Assembly: GCF_900302445.1 (NCBI RefSeq)
Contig: NZ_ONZF01000002.1
Span: 434,001-498,000 of the forward strand
Source of the DNA: Palleronia abyssalis
GTDB taxonomy: Bacteria > Pseudomonadota > Alphaproteobacteria > Rhodobacterales > Rhodobacteraceae
Reading direction: 5' to 3'
DNA length: 64,000 nt
A program made the position numbers and the translations under genes. Position 1 is the first letter of the stretch, and every line of letters starts with the position of its first letter. Shown here one piece after another: positions 34,360 through 42,249 of the stretch. Below the pieces are notes generated by a model. It was given only the letters and a program-made list of their open reading frames with translations, was not told the DNA's origin and did no database searches.

Positions 34360-34928
34360 GCCGCGATCCGGTTCACGCAGGCGATGCCGGTTGCGCCGGG
34401 CCAGAAGGTCAGGCGGGTCAGGGACAGCGGCGCGACCTCGAACGACAGGGCGGGGGCGGCGCCGACGACCGTTGCCAAAGCCGCGCGGACCGTACCCGCA
34501 TGGGCGACGACGGCGATCGGACCTTCGGTGCGGGCCCGGCTTGCGAGGTCCGCAAGCGCCGGGGCGATCCGGGCGCATAGGTCGTCGAAGCTCTCACCGC
34601 CCTCCCAGCGATGCCGGATGAGGTCCTCGGGCGGAATTGGGCCGAGGTCCGGCATCTCGGTCGCGGGCTGGCCGTCATGAATGCCGAAATCCTGCTCCCA
34701 CAGGCGGGGATCTTTGGTGACAGCGGTCCCGGGAAACAGCGCTTGGGCCGTGGCGGCGCAGCGTATCGCGGGACTTGCAACGACGCGCGCCAAATCAGGC
34801 AAAATGGACCGAAGCGCGGCGATGTGCGCCGGGTCGATCCGGGCCTCTGCATCCGTCCGGCCGCACAGGATCCCAGCGCGCGCAATGGGCGCGTGGCGGA
34901 TCAGCAAAAGGTCGGGGCGCACGGTCAT
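34356..34928 (-). CDS. Histidine phosphatase, alpha-ribazole-phosphatase-like
   Basis: This 190-aa phosphoglycerate-mutase-type phosphatase has catalytic motif LLIRHAPI (His near residue 12) and a second His in VVAHAGTVRAAL. In Salmonella the comparable enzyme (there called CobC) removes phosphate from alpha-ribazole phosphate or adenosylcobalamin phosphate in nucleotide-loop assembly. It is first of the minus-strand phosphatase-kinase-cobD-cobC unit. It is divergent from cobU, with about 50 bp between starts. Confidence 0.82.
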   Translation of the reverse strand: MTVRPDLLLIRHAPIARAGILCGRTDAEARIDPAHIAALRSILPDLARVVASPAIRCAATAQALFPGTAVTKDPRLWEQDFGIHDGQPATEMPDLGPIPPEDLIRHRWEGGESFDDLCARIAPALADLASRARTEGPIAVVAHAGTVRAALATVVGAAPALSFEVAPLSLTRLTFWPGATGIACVNRIAA

Positions 34929-34977
34929 TGCGGGCGAGGCTTTCCATTTCAAGCAGGGTGTGATGTGTCATTTCGCG

Positions 34978-35487
34978 ATGGCAAAGTCGATCCTCATCAC
35001 CGGTGGTGCGCGGTCCGGAAAATCCGCCTATGCCGAGCGTCGGATCGCCGCGATGGGCGGCGCGCCGATCTATGTCGCCACGGCCGAGGCGCGGGACGGC
35101 GAGATGGCCGAGAGGGTGGCGCAGCACCGGGCCCGGCGGGGCCCTGAATGGGGCCTGATCGAGGAGCCGCTGGACCTGATCGGCGCGCTGAACCGCAGCG
35201 ACCAAGGGCCCCGGCTGGTAGATTGCCTTACGCTGTGGCTGTCGAACCTGATGTTTGCCGACCGCGACTGGAAGGCCGAAGGTGTCCGCGTTGCCAACGC
35301 GATCCCGGCGCTGACGCATCCAGTCGTCTTCGTCACGAACGAGGTCGGACTGGGCATCGTGCCCGACAACGCGCTGGCCCGCCGGTTCCGCGACGCGGCC
35401 GGCTGGCTGAACCAGACCATCGCCGAGGCGTCGGACGAAGTCGTCCTTGTCGTCGCCGGGCAACCCCTGAAGGTGAAACCGCAATGA
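34978..35487 (+). CDS. cobU: Adenosylcobinamide kinase / guanylyltransferase
   Basis: This 169-aa bifunctional enzyme phosphorylates and guanylylates adenosylcobinamide (CobP in Pseudomonas denitrificans). The P-loop is ITGGARSGKSAYAE at the N-terminus. The guanylylated His is in AQHRARRG, and VDCLTLWLSNLM and FVTNEVGLGIVP are family blocks. ATG 34978 gives the canonical N-terminus MAKSILITGG; ATG 34963 has a better spaced site (CAGGGTGTG) and is an alternative. The stop overlaps cobT by ATGA. Confidence 0.95.
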   Translation: MAKSILITGGARSGKSAYAERRIAAMGGAPIYVATAEARDGEMAERVAQHRARRGPEWGLIEEPLDLIGALNRSDQGPRLVDCLTLWLSNLMFADRDWKAEGVRVANAIPALTHPVVFVTNEVGLGIVPDNALARRFRDAAGWLNQTIAEASDEVVLVVAGQPLKVKPQ

Positions 35488-36488
35488 AGCTTGATTTCTC
35501 GTCCCTCGATGCGCTGGCCGCCGGCCTGACCGACTTGCCCGCCATTGACCATAAGGCCGCCGAAGCGGCGCAGGCGCGGCAGGCGGAACTGACCAAGCCG
35601 CCCGGATCGTTGGGGCGACTGGAGGAGCTGGCGATCTTCATGGCCGGTTGGCAGGGCGCCGCGCGTCCCCGGATCGATGGCGCGCAAGCGCTGGTCTTCG
35701 CGGGCAATCACGGGATCTGCGCGCAAGGCGTGAACCCTTTCCCGCAAGAGGTGACGGCCGCCATGGTCGCGAACTTCAACGCCGGGGGCGCTGCGATCAA
35801 CCAGCTTTGCCGTGTGGCCGGCGCCGAGATGCTAGTCGTCGCGCTGGATTTGGATCGCCCCACCCGCGACTTCACCCAAGGCCCCGCCATGGACGAGGCC
35901 GAGGCCCTGGACGCCCTGCGCCAAGGGGCCGAGGCGGTGGATACGAATGCGTCCGTCCTGATCCTGGGCGAGATGGGGATCGGCAATTCGACCGTCGCGG
36001 CGGCGCTGGCCCACGGTGTCCTGGGCGGAAAGGCCGAAGATTGGGTCGGGCGTGGCACGGGTGCCGTGGGCGATGTGCTGACAAAGAAGCGCGACGTCGT
36101 GCGCGACGGGGTTGCCCGGCATGCCGGTCTGTCGCCGCTGGGGCTTCTGGCGGCACTGGGCGGACGCGAGCAGGCGGCCATTGCGGGCGCCGTTCTGGCG
36201 GCACGGGCCGCGCGGATCCCGGTGATGCTGGACGGGTTCATCTGCACGGCCTCGACCGTGCCGCTCTGGGCCATCGACCCTGAGCTTCTGGGCCATTGCC
36301 TGGTTGCGCATCGCAGCGCCGAAGGCGGCCATGCGAAGATGCTCGAGGCAATGGGCAAACGCCCGATCCTCGATCTGGGGATGGCACTGGGCGAAGGGTC
36401 CGGTGCGGCGGTCGCGCTGTCGGTGCTGCGCCATGCGCTTGCCATGCATGACGGCATGGCCACCTTCTCCGAAGCGGGGATCGGGTGA
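35484..36488 (+). CDS. cobT: Nicotinate-nucleotide:dimethylbenzimidazole phosphoribosyltransferase
   Basis: This 334-aa enzyme (CobU in Pseudomonas denitrificans naming) activates 5,6-dimethylbenzimidazole to alpha-ribazole phosphate. Visible blocks are TKPPGSLGRLEELA, FAGNHGI, LGEMGIGNST and the C-terminal GMALGEGSGAA with the catalytic Glu. Coupled to cobU and cobS by overlapping stop/start codons (ATGA, GTGA). No bluB, the gene that would make dimethylbenzimidazole, is present. Confidence 0.97.
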   Translation: MKLDFSSLDALAAGLTDLPAIDHKAAEAAQARQAELTKPPGSLGRLEELAIFMAGWQGAARPRIDGAQALVFAGNHGICAQGVNPFPQEVTAAMVANFNAGGAAINQLCRVAGAEMLVVALDLDRPTRDFTQGPAMDEAEALDALRQGAEAVDTNASVLILGEMGIGNSTVAAALAHGVLGGKAEDWVGRGTGAVGDVLTKKRDVVRDGVARHAGLSPLGLLAALGGREQAAIAGAVLAARAARIPVMLDGFICTASTVPLWAIDPELLGHCLVAHRSAEGGHAKMLEAMGKRPILDLGMALGEGSGAAVALSVLRHALAMHDGMATFSEAGIG

Positions 36489-37195
36489 GCCGCCTTTTCG
36501 ACGAGCTGCGCCTTGCGGTGATGTTCCTGACCCGGCTGCCCGTCGGGCGGATCAAGGACGCACCGGAACTGAAGGACGTCGCTTGGGCCTTCCCGGTCGC
36601 GGGGCTTGTTCCCGCCGCGCTGGGTTGGATTATCTTTGCCCTTGTCGATGGCGGTCTGTTCGGCGCGACGCTGGCGCTTGGCGTGGTGATGCTGGCGACG
36701 GGGGGGCTGCATTTCGACGGGCTGGCCGATTTCGCCGACGGCATCGGCGGCGGGCGCGACCGGGAACACGTCCTGACCATCATGGAAGACAGCCGGATCG
36801 GCAGCTACGGCGTGCTGGCCCTGATCGCGGTGTCGCTGGTTCAGGTCGTGGCGATCGCCGAGGTCGGATCGCTGCCTGCGTTCCTGTTCCTGGCGGTCCT
36901 CAGTCGCGTGGCGATGCTGGCCCTCCTGACCCGCCTGCCGCCCGCGCGGGAAAAAGGCCTGAGCGCCATTGCCATGGGCGACCCGGTGTTCTGGCGCAGT
37001 GGGTCGGTGGCCCTGATCTTGGCGCTGTGGGTCGGATGGCCAGCGATCTGGGCGGCGCTGGCCATCGGGGCGACCTACGTGGCCGTCGCGCGCCTGTGCC
37101 GCAAGCGGATGGGCGGACAGACCGGGGACGCGTGCGGCGCGACCCAGCTTCTGGCCGAGACGGCCGGGTGGGCGGTTCTGGCCGCGCTCGCCTAG
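36485..37195 (+). CDS. cobS: Adenosylcobinamide-GDP ribazoletransferase (cobalamin synthase)
   Basis: This 236-aa inner-membrane enzyme joins adenosylcobinamide-GDP to alpha-ribazole, completing the lower ligand (CobV in Pseudomonas denitrificans). It has several hydrophobic helices and the acidic motif HFDGLADFADGIGGG (near residue 77), plus LTRLPVGR at the N-terminus. Start GTG 36485 overlaps the cobT stop. Its TAG stop overlaps the pncB stop on the other strand (shared CTAG, 37192-37195). Confidence 0.95.
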   Translation: MSRLFDELRLAVMFLTRLPVGRIKDAPELKDVAWAFPVAGLVPAALGWIIFALVDGGLFGATLALGVVMLATGGLHFDGLADFADGIGGGRDREHVLTIMEDSRIGSYGVLALIAVSLVQVVAIAEVGSLPAFLFLAVLSRVAMLALLTRLPPAREKGLSAIAMGDPVFWRSGSVALILALWVGWPAIWAALAIGATYVAVARLCRKRMGGQTGDACGATQLLAETAGWAVLAALA

Positions 37196-38484
37196 ACGAG
37201 GACTTCGCGCCGTTCCTGATGGCCCACCTCGAAAATCTGGCGATACCGCTCGACCTCTTCTGCCGGGCCGGTCGCCTTCTCGGGGTTGTCCGACAGCTTG
37301 ACCGTGGGGCGCCCGTTCGCCGCCCGCGCCTTGCACACCAGAGAGAACGGCGCGAGCGCGTCGTCCTTCACCAGCCCGCGGAAATCGTTGGTCAGAAGCG
37401 TGCCCCAGCCGAAGCTGACCCGCACCCGGCCGGCGAAACGGGAATGCAGATCCTCGATCACGCCGACATCCAGCCCGTCCGAGAAGATGACCAGCTTGTC
37501 GCGGGGATCCTCGCCCCGGTCCTTCCACCAGTCGATGGCGGTTTCGGCGCCCTTCACCGGGTCGCCGGAATCGATCCGTATCCCGGTCCAGCCCGCCAGC
37601 CAGTCGGGCGCGTCATCCAGGAATCCCTTGGTGCCGTAGGTGTCGGGCAGGATGATGCGCAGATTACCCTCGTGTTCTTCGTGCCAGTCGGCCAGCACGT
37701 CATAGGGGGCCTGCCGCACGCCCTCGTCGGTGTCGGCCAGTGCGGCATAGACCATGGGCAGCTCGTGCGCGTTCGTGCCGATTGCCTCGAGGTCGCGGTT
37801 CTTGGCGATCAGGCAGTTGGAGGTGCCGGTGAACGCGGTTCCCAGCCCTTCCTGCATGGCCTGCACGGCCCAGTCCTGCCACAAGAAGGAATGCCGCCGC
37901 CGCGTGCCGAAATCCGCGATCCGAAGCTGGTCGAGCTTTTGCAGACGCTTCACCTTCTCCCACAGCTTGGTCATCGCGCGGGCATAGAGGACCTGCATCT
38001 CGAACCGGCCCATGTCGTGCAGCACGGCGCGGCTGCGAAGCTCCATCAGGACCGACAGGGCGGGAATCTCCCACAGCATGACCTCGGGCCACGCCCCCTC
38101 GAACGTCAGTTCGTACTGGTCGCCCACGCGTTCCAGATAATAGGGTGGCAGGCGCAGCGCCTCGAACCAGTCCATGAACTCGGGCGTGAACATTTGGCGC
38201 TTGCCGTAGAACGTGTTGCCGCGCATCCACGTGGACTCGCCCCGGGACAGGGACAGCGACCGGATGTGGTCAAGCTGCTCGCGCAGTTCGCCCTCGTCGA
38301 CCAGTCGGGCCAGGGGGACATCCTTGGTGCGGTTGATCAGGCTGAACGTCACGCGCGTGTCGGGGTGACGGCGCTGGACGGTCTGGCACATCAGCAGCTT
38401 GTAGAAATCGGTATCGATCAGCGACCGCACGATCGGATCGATCTTCCATTTGTGGTTCCAGACCCGCGTGGCGATGTCGACCAT
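37192..38484 (-). CDS. pncB: Nicotinate phosphoribosyltransferase
   Basis: This 430-aa enzyme makes nicotinate mononucleotide from nicotinate and PRPP. Typical PncB blocks are [34 protein letters not shown] and [14 protein letters not shown] 38484 follows AAAGGA. NaMN is both an NAD precursor and the co-substrate of the neighbouring CobT, so the convergent placement may be meaningful, although the two genes are on opposite strands. Confidence 0.95.
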   Translation of the reverse strand: MVDIATRVWNHKWKIDPIVRSLIDTDFYKLLMCQTVQRRHPDTRVTFSLINRTKDVPLARLVDEGELREQLDHIRSLSLSRGESTWMRGNTFYGKRQMFTPEFMDWFEALRLPPYYLERVGDQYELTFEGAWPEVMLWEIPALSVLMELRSRAVLHDMGRFEMQVLYARAMTKLWEKVKRLQKLDQLRIADFGTRRRHSFLWQDWAVQAMQEGLGTAFTGTSNCLIAKNRDLEAIGTNAHELPMVYAALADTDEGVRQAPYDVLADWHEEHEGNLRIILPDTYGTKGFLDDAPDWLAGWTGIRIDSGDPVKGAETAIDWWKDRGEDPRDKLVIFSDGLDVGVIEDLHSRFAGRVRVSFGWGTLLTNDFRGLVKDDALAPFSLVCKARAANGRPTVKLSDNPEKATGPAEEVERYRQIFEVGHQERREVLV

Positions 38485-38621
38485 GTCGCATTCCTTTCGA
38501 AGTTGGGCGCATATGTGCATCCCGCCCGGCAATGGGCAACCCGCCGCTTGCCCCATGCGCCATGGCGGTTAAGGGTGCCCGCGAGGGCGGACCTCTGCCC
38601 GACAGTTCAAGGAGAGTTGCA

Positions 38622-39734
38622 ATGAAAACCCGCGCCGCCGTCGCCCTTGAGGCCGGCAAACCGCTTGAGATCATGGACGTGAACCTGGAAGGCCCACGCG
38701 CCGGAGAGGTGCTGGTCGAAATCAAGGCGACCGGATTATGCCACACCGACGAGTTCACCCGTTCCGGCGCCGACCCCGAAGGCGCGTTCCCCGCGATCCT
38801 GGGCCATGAGGGCGCGGGCATCGTGCAGGAAGTCGGCGAGGGCGTGACCAGCGTGAAGCCCGGCGATCATGTCATCCCGCTTTACACGGCCGAGTGCCGG
38901 GAATGCGAATACTGCCTGAATCCCAAGACCAACCTGTGCCAGAAGATCCGCGGCACACAAGGTCAGGGCGTCATGCCCGACGGCACCTCGCGCTTCTCGA
39001 TGGAGGATGGCACCCCGATCCTGCACTACATGGGCTGCTCGACCTTTTCGAACTACACGGTCCTTCCCGAGATCGCGCTCGCCAAGGTCAACCCGGACGC
39101 GCCGTTCGACAAGATCTGCTATATCGGCTGCGGCGTGACGACCGGCATCGGCGCCGTGATCTACACCGCCAAGGTCGAGGTCGGATCGCGCTGCGTGGTG
39201 TTCGGTCTGGGCGGCATCGGCCTGAACGTCATTCAGGGCCTGCGTCTGGCCGGTGCCGAGATGATCGTCGGTGTCGATATCAACGATTCCAAGAAAGAGA
39301 TCGCCGAGCGCTTCGGCATGACGCATTTCGTTAATCCCAACGAGGTCGAGGGCGATCTGGTCCCCTATATCGTCGACCTGACCAAGGGCGGGGCGGACTA
39401 TACGTTCGAATGCATCGGCAAGACCCCGGTCATGCGCCAGGCGCTGGAATGCGCGCACAAGGGCTGGGGCGAGTCGATCATCATCGGCGTCGCCGGCGCG
39501 GGCGAGGAAATCTCGACCCGGCCGTTCCAGCTGGTCACCGGCCGTGTCTGGCGCGGATCTGCCTTCGGCGGGGCGCGCGGGCGGACGGACGTGCCGAAGA
39601 TCGTCGACTGGTACATGCAGGGCAAGATCGAGATCGATCCGATGATCACCCACAAGCTGACGCTGGACGAGATCAACCACGGCTTCGACCTGATGCACGA
39701 GGGCAAGTCGATCCGCGCGGTCGTCGAGTACTGA
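38622..39734 (+). CDS. frmA: S-(hydroxymethyl)glutathione dehydrogenase / class III ADH
   Basis: This 370-aa zinc enzyme oxidises the formaldehyde-glutathione adduct to S-formylglutathione with NAD. Motifs are catalytic zinc ligands in TGLCHTDEF and GHEGAG, the structural zinc site [15 protein letters not shown], and [11 protein letters not shown] with GLGGIGLNV for NAD. AAGGAGAG lies 6 nt before the ATG. The usual partner S-formylglutathione hydrolase is not adjacent. Confidence 0.95.
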   Translation: MKTRAAVALEAGKPLEIMDVNLEGPRAGEVLVEIKATGLCHTDEFTRSGADPEGAFPAILGHEGAGIVQEVGEGVTSVKPGDHVIPLYTAECRECEYCLNPKTNLCQKIRGTQGQGVMPDGTSRFSMEDGTPILHYMGCSTFSNYTVLPEIALAKVNPDAPFDKICYIGCGVTTGIGAVIYTAKVEVGSRCVVFGLGGIGLNVIQGLRLAGAEMIVGVDINDSKKEIAERFGMTHFVNPNEVEGDLVPYIVDLTKGGADYTFECIGKTPVMRQALECAHKGWGESIIIGVAGAGEEISTRPFQLVTGRVWRGSAFGGARGRTDVPKIVDWYMQGKIEIDPMITHKLTLDEINHGFDLMHEGKSIRAVVEY

Positions 39735-39741
39735 CCCTGCT

Positions 39742-39768
39742 GTCGCGGCGGCGTCTGGTCGCCGCGAC
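39742..39768 (+). terminator. Hairpin between frmA and arfB
   Basis: GTCGCGGCG (39742-39750) pairs perfectly with CGCCGCGAC (39760-39768) around a 9-nt loop, starting 8 nt after the frmA stop. Only a short T tract (GCCTTTC) follows. Placed between convergent genes, it may serve as a terminator for frmA. Confidence 0.6.
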
Positions 39769-39809
39769 GCCTTTCGGGGCCGTCCCAACGGGAAGGGCGG
39801 CGCCTTTCG

Positions 39810-40232
39810 TCAGTCGGGATCGACCTTGCCGCGCAGGGCCTTGACCTCGCCGCGCGTCTTCTTGGCCTTCAGCCGCCGTTTCTTCGATCCGTAGGTGGGC
39901 TTTGTCGGGATGCGGCGCTTGGGTTTTTCCAGCGCCTGCCGGATCAGTTCGACCAGCCGGTCGCGGGCAATCTCGCGGTTGCGGGCCTGATGGCGCGTTT
40001 CACTGACCTGGATCAGCAGCGCGCCGTCCTTGGTCCAGCGCCGCCCGGCCACCCTGCGCAGGCGCGACTTCACGGCCTCGGGCAGATTGGGCGACCGCTC
40101 GGCCTCGAACCGAAGCTCGACGGCGGTGGCCACTTTGTTCACGTTCTGCCCACCCGGGCCGCCGGCCTGGGTGAATTGTTCGGTGATCTCCCAATCCTCG
40201 ATCGAGATGCGGTCGTTTACCCGTATCGTCAT
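39810..40232 (-). CDS. arfB: Alternative ribosome-rescue factor ArfB (YaeJ)
   Basis: This 140-aa protein has the GGQ motif of peptidyl-tRNA hydrolysis (AGGPGGQNVNK, Gln near residue 29) and a Lys/Arg-rich C-terminal tail (KKRRLKAKKTRGEVKALRGK) that enters the empty mRNA channel. It lacks the codon-recognition domains of RF1/RF2, as ArfB does. It releases nascent chains from stalled ribosomes. The ATG overlaps the stop of the exchanger gene by 4 bp. Confidence 0.93.
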   Translation of the reverse strand: MTIRVNDRISIEDWEITEQFTQAGGPGGQNVNKVATAVELRFEAERSPNLPEAVKSRLRRVAGRRWTKDGALLIQVSETRHQARNREIARDRLVELIRQALEKPKRRIPTKPTYGSKKRRLKAKKTRGEVKALRGKVDPD

Positions 40233-41263
40233 GTCAGGATCAGAACCACGGACAGCGCGTAAAGTCCAAGGACCAGCACGCTTTCGAACCCGATCACGGC
40301 CGGGCCCGTCCGCTCGCGGCGCAAAAGACCCAGAAGCAGGACGCCCACCATCAGCAGCGCGATCAGCGCGGTTGTTCGGTCGGCCTGGCTCATCCGCTCG
40401 TAGATCGAGCCGGGATAGACCGTGTCGGCGGCGGCAAGGAACATCACCTCGAACGAGTTGCCGCCGATGATGTTGCCGATCGCTAGGCTGACAGCGCCCG
40501 CGTGCACGGCGGCAATGGCGGTCACCAGCTCGGGCAAAGAGTTCGCGACGGCCGCGAAGATCGTGCCGATGGGGCCCGCGCCGATCTCGGTCTTGTCCAG
40601 CAGGCCTATGGACGCCTCGCCGATGGCATAACCCGCCACGGCGGTGATCCCGGCCAGGATCAGGAACTGCGTCCACAGCGTGCTCATACGGCCCTCGACA
40701 TGGTCGACCTCCGAGACCTCCTCCTGCGTCTCGTCGGTCTGAACCGGTTTCCACATGGGATCCTGTTCGATCTTCCACAAAAGGCGCAGGCCGAAGATAT
40801 AGACGACGGGGGTGACGATCGTGGCGGGGTGGATGCGCCAGATCAGCATCTCTCCCTCGTTCGAGGCGATCAGCGGGATCGTCAGCATCACTACCATCAG
40901 CACGCCCTGCGCCAGACCCACGGTCGAGGCCGCCGCGTGTTCCAGGTTCGCGCGCCTGTACACCAGGTCGGCCACGGCGACGAACGCGGTCTGCGCGGTC
41001 AGGCCCCCAAGCGCGTTGCCGATGGCAAGCTCGGGCGCGCCCTGCGCCGCGGTCGAAACGGACGTGATCGCGCCCGGCAGGGACGTGGCGGCGCCCACGA
41101 ACAAGGCACCCGCGATGACCTCGCCCAGCCCGGTGCGGTCGGCCAGCTCGTCGGCGACATAGGACAGGCGGGTTCCGGCGATGCAGATCGCGGTGGCGGA
41201 CAGAACGAAGACCGCGACAAGGCCCCAGAGCGGATAGAGCGATATCTGAAGGATTGACGGCAT
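40229..41263 (-). CDS. Na+/Ca2+-exchanger-family (CaCA) antiporter
   Basis: This 344-aa inner-membrane protein has two inverted alpha repeats. Alpha-1 is VGAATSLPGAITSVS (residues 56-70) and alpha-2 is AAVANSLPELVTAI (237-250), with a cytoplasmic acidic loop (about 175-191, TDETQEEVSEVDHVEG). In NCX-type proteins both repeats normally carry Glu after SLP; here alpha-1 has Gly64 while alpha-2 keeps Glu245. Ion specificity is therefore uncertain. Start ATG 41263 follows GGGGAA. The gene lies downstream of a leader ORF and a terminator that may control it. Confidence 0.85.
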   Translation of the reverse strand: MPSILQISLYPLWGLVAVFVLSATAICIAGTRLSYVADELADRTGLGEVIAGALFVGAATSLPGAITSVSTAAQGAPELAIGNALGGLTAQTAFVAVADLVYRRANLEHAAASTVGLAQGVLMVVMLTIPLIASNEGEMLIWRIHPATIVTPVVYIFGLRLLWKIEQDPMWKPVQTDETQEEVSEVDHVEGRMSTLWTQFLILAGITAVAGYAIGEASIGLLDKTEIGAGPIGTIFAAVANSLPELVTAIAAVHAGAVSLAIGNIIGGNSFEVMFLAAADTVYPGSIYERMSQADRTTALIALLMVGVLLLGLLRRERTGPAVIGFESVLVLGLYALSVVLILT

Positions 41264-41295
41264 GAGTTCCCCGGATTTCGGGCCTGAACGCCTGG

Positions 41296-41332
41296 TCAAA
41301 AGAAAAGGGACCGCCGGAAGTCGACGGTCCCT
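41296..41332 (-). terminator. Intrinsic terminator / attenuator before the exchanger gene
   Basis: On the minus strand AGGGACCG pairs with CGGTCCCT, with a CG-CG inner extension, and is followed by TTTTCTTTT. It lies 33 nt upstream of the exchanger start and 70 nt after the stop of a short leader ORF. That is the layout expected of transcription attenuation. Confidence 0.8.
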
Positions 41333-41401
41333 CGAATGTTTCGGAGGTAGGCCCGGTTAGGGTCCGACCCAATCATGGTTCTTTCGTCTGCGGGGCTGCC
41401 C

Positions 41402-41458
41402 TCAGACGTCGGCCCCCATGACTGTTCCGACCTCACACTCCTGCATCATTCTAGACAC
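41402..41458 (-). CDS. Putative 18-aa leader peptide of the exchanger gene
   Basis: A strong ribosome binding site (AAAGGAGG) sits 7 nt before GTG 41458. The short ORF reads MSRMMQECEVGTVMGADV and ends at TGA 41404-41402. ATG codons at 41449 and 41446 are in frame. The segment CCGAC near its end can pair with either of two GTCGG copies, one inside the ORF and one about 40 nt downstream, giving mutually exclusive hairpins. The excellent site, short length and downstream terminator suggest a regulatory peptide. I do not recognise it as a known leader. Confidence 0.55.
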   Translation of the reverse strand: MSRMMQECEVGTVMGADV

Positions 41459-41527
41459 TGGACCACCTCCTTTCGCTGATTGCCGATAGGGGGACGGTGC
41501 CACATATTTCGCGTGTGTCAAACGGTT

Positions 41528-42145
41528 TTACGCCGCATCTGGTGTCATCTTCTCGGTGATGACGCGGAACGGCGCCAAAGCGATCATAGCCAGTGCCAGT
41601 TTGACCAACCAGTCGGCAAACGCCAAAGACATCCAAAGGGGTGCCACGGGGCCAACGCCGACAAGCGGCAGCGCCTCGTTCGCCCAAGAGACGTCGCCGG
41701 GAAGGAGGCCCGACAGGCTGGCCGAAAACGCGATCGAAAAGAACAGCGCGGTGTCCAGCGCCGATCCCACGACCGACGACGCCAGCGGCGCCTGCCACCA
41801 GGCATGGCCGCGGATGCGGTCGAAGATCGCGACATCGGCCAGTTGCGCGATCAGGAACGCCGAGCCCGAGGCGATGGCGACGCGCACGGTAACGATGGGG
41901 CCGAACTCGCCCTGGATCTGGGTGCCGATCAGCGAACAGATGACTCCGACGATGAAGCCCGCGATTACCACCTTGCGGGCGGTGGGCGCGCCATAGACGC
42001 GGTTCATCACGTCGGTGACGAGGAAGGCCAGGGGATAGCTGATCGCGCCCCAGGTCAGCCATTGGCCAAGCAGGTATTGCACGAGGATGTTCGAGGCCAC
42101 GACAATGGCGGCCATGGCAAGGATGCCGGGAAGAAGACGGGACAT
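41528..42145 (-). CDS. yhhQ: Queuosine precursor transporter, VUT/YhhQ family
   Basis: This 205-aa inner-membrane protein has about six hydrophobic segments and the family blocks YPLAFLVTDVMNRVYG and LDTALFFSIAF. YhhQ imports preQ0/preQ1 bases for tRNA queuosine. The 104 bp upstream contain a GGGCGCG/CGCGCCC hairpin (42204-42222) and an A-rich stretch (TCTAAAAAACGG) just before the start. I could not fit this to a preQ1 riboswitch. Confidence 0.88.
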   Translation of the reverse strand: MSRLLPGILAMAAIVVASNILVQYLLGQWLTWGAISYPLAFLVTDVMNRVYGAPTARKVVIAGFIVGVICSLIGTQIQGEFGPIVTVRVAIASGSAFLIAQLADVAIFDRIRGHAWWQAPLASSVVGSALDTALFFSIAFSASLSGLLPGDVSWANEALPLVGVGPVAPLWMSLAFADWLVKLALAMIALAPFRVITEKMTPDAA

Positions 42146-42249
42146 GTCGTTATCCGTTTTTTAGACAAGGTGACCGGAGACTTGTGCCCGCCCATGCGGG
42201 ACCGGGCGCGTCTAGCGCGCCCGCCCGCGGGGTTCAAGCCGCCTTGCCG

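Noticed and set aside
41407-41527. Known metal-ion riboswitch (yybP-ykoY type) before the exchanger
   Set aside because: The conserved loop sequences of that class are not visible; a leader ORF and terminator explain the region better.
42146-42249. Possible preQ1 riboswitch before the queuosine transporter
   Set aside because: An A-rich stretch and hairpins are present, and the gene would suit it, but I could not fit the sequence to the preQ1-I, -II or -III core.
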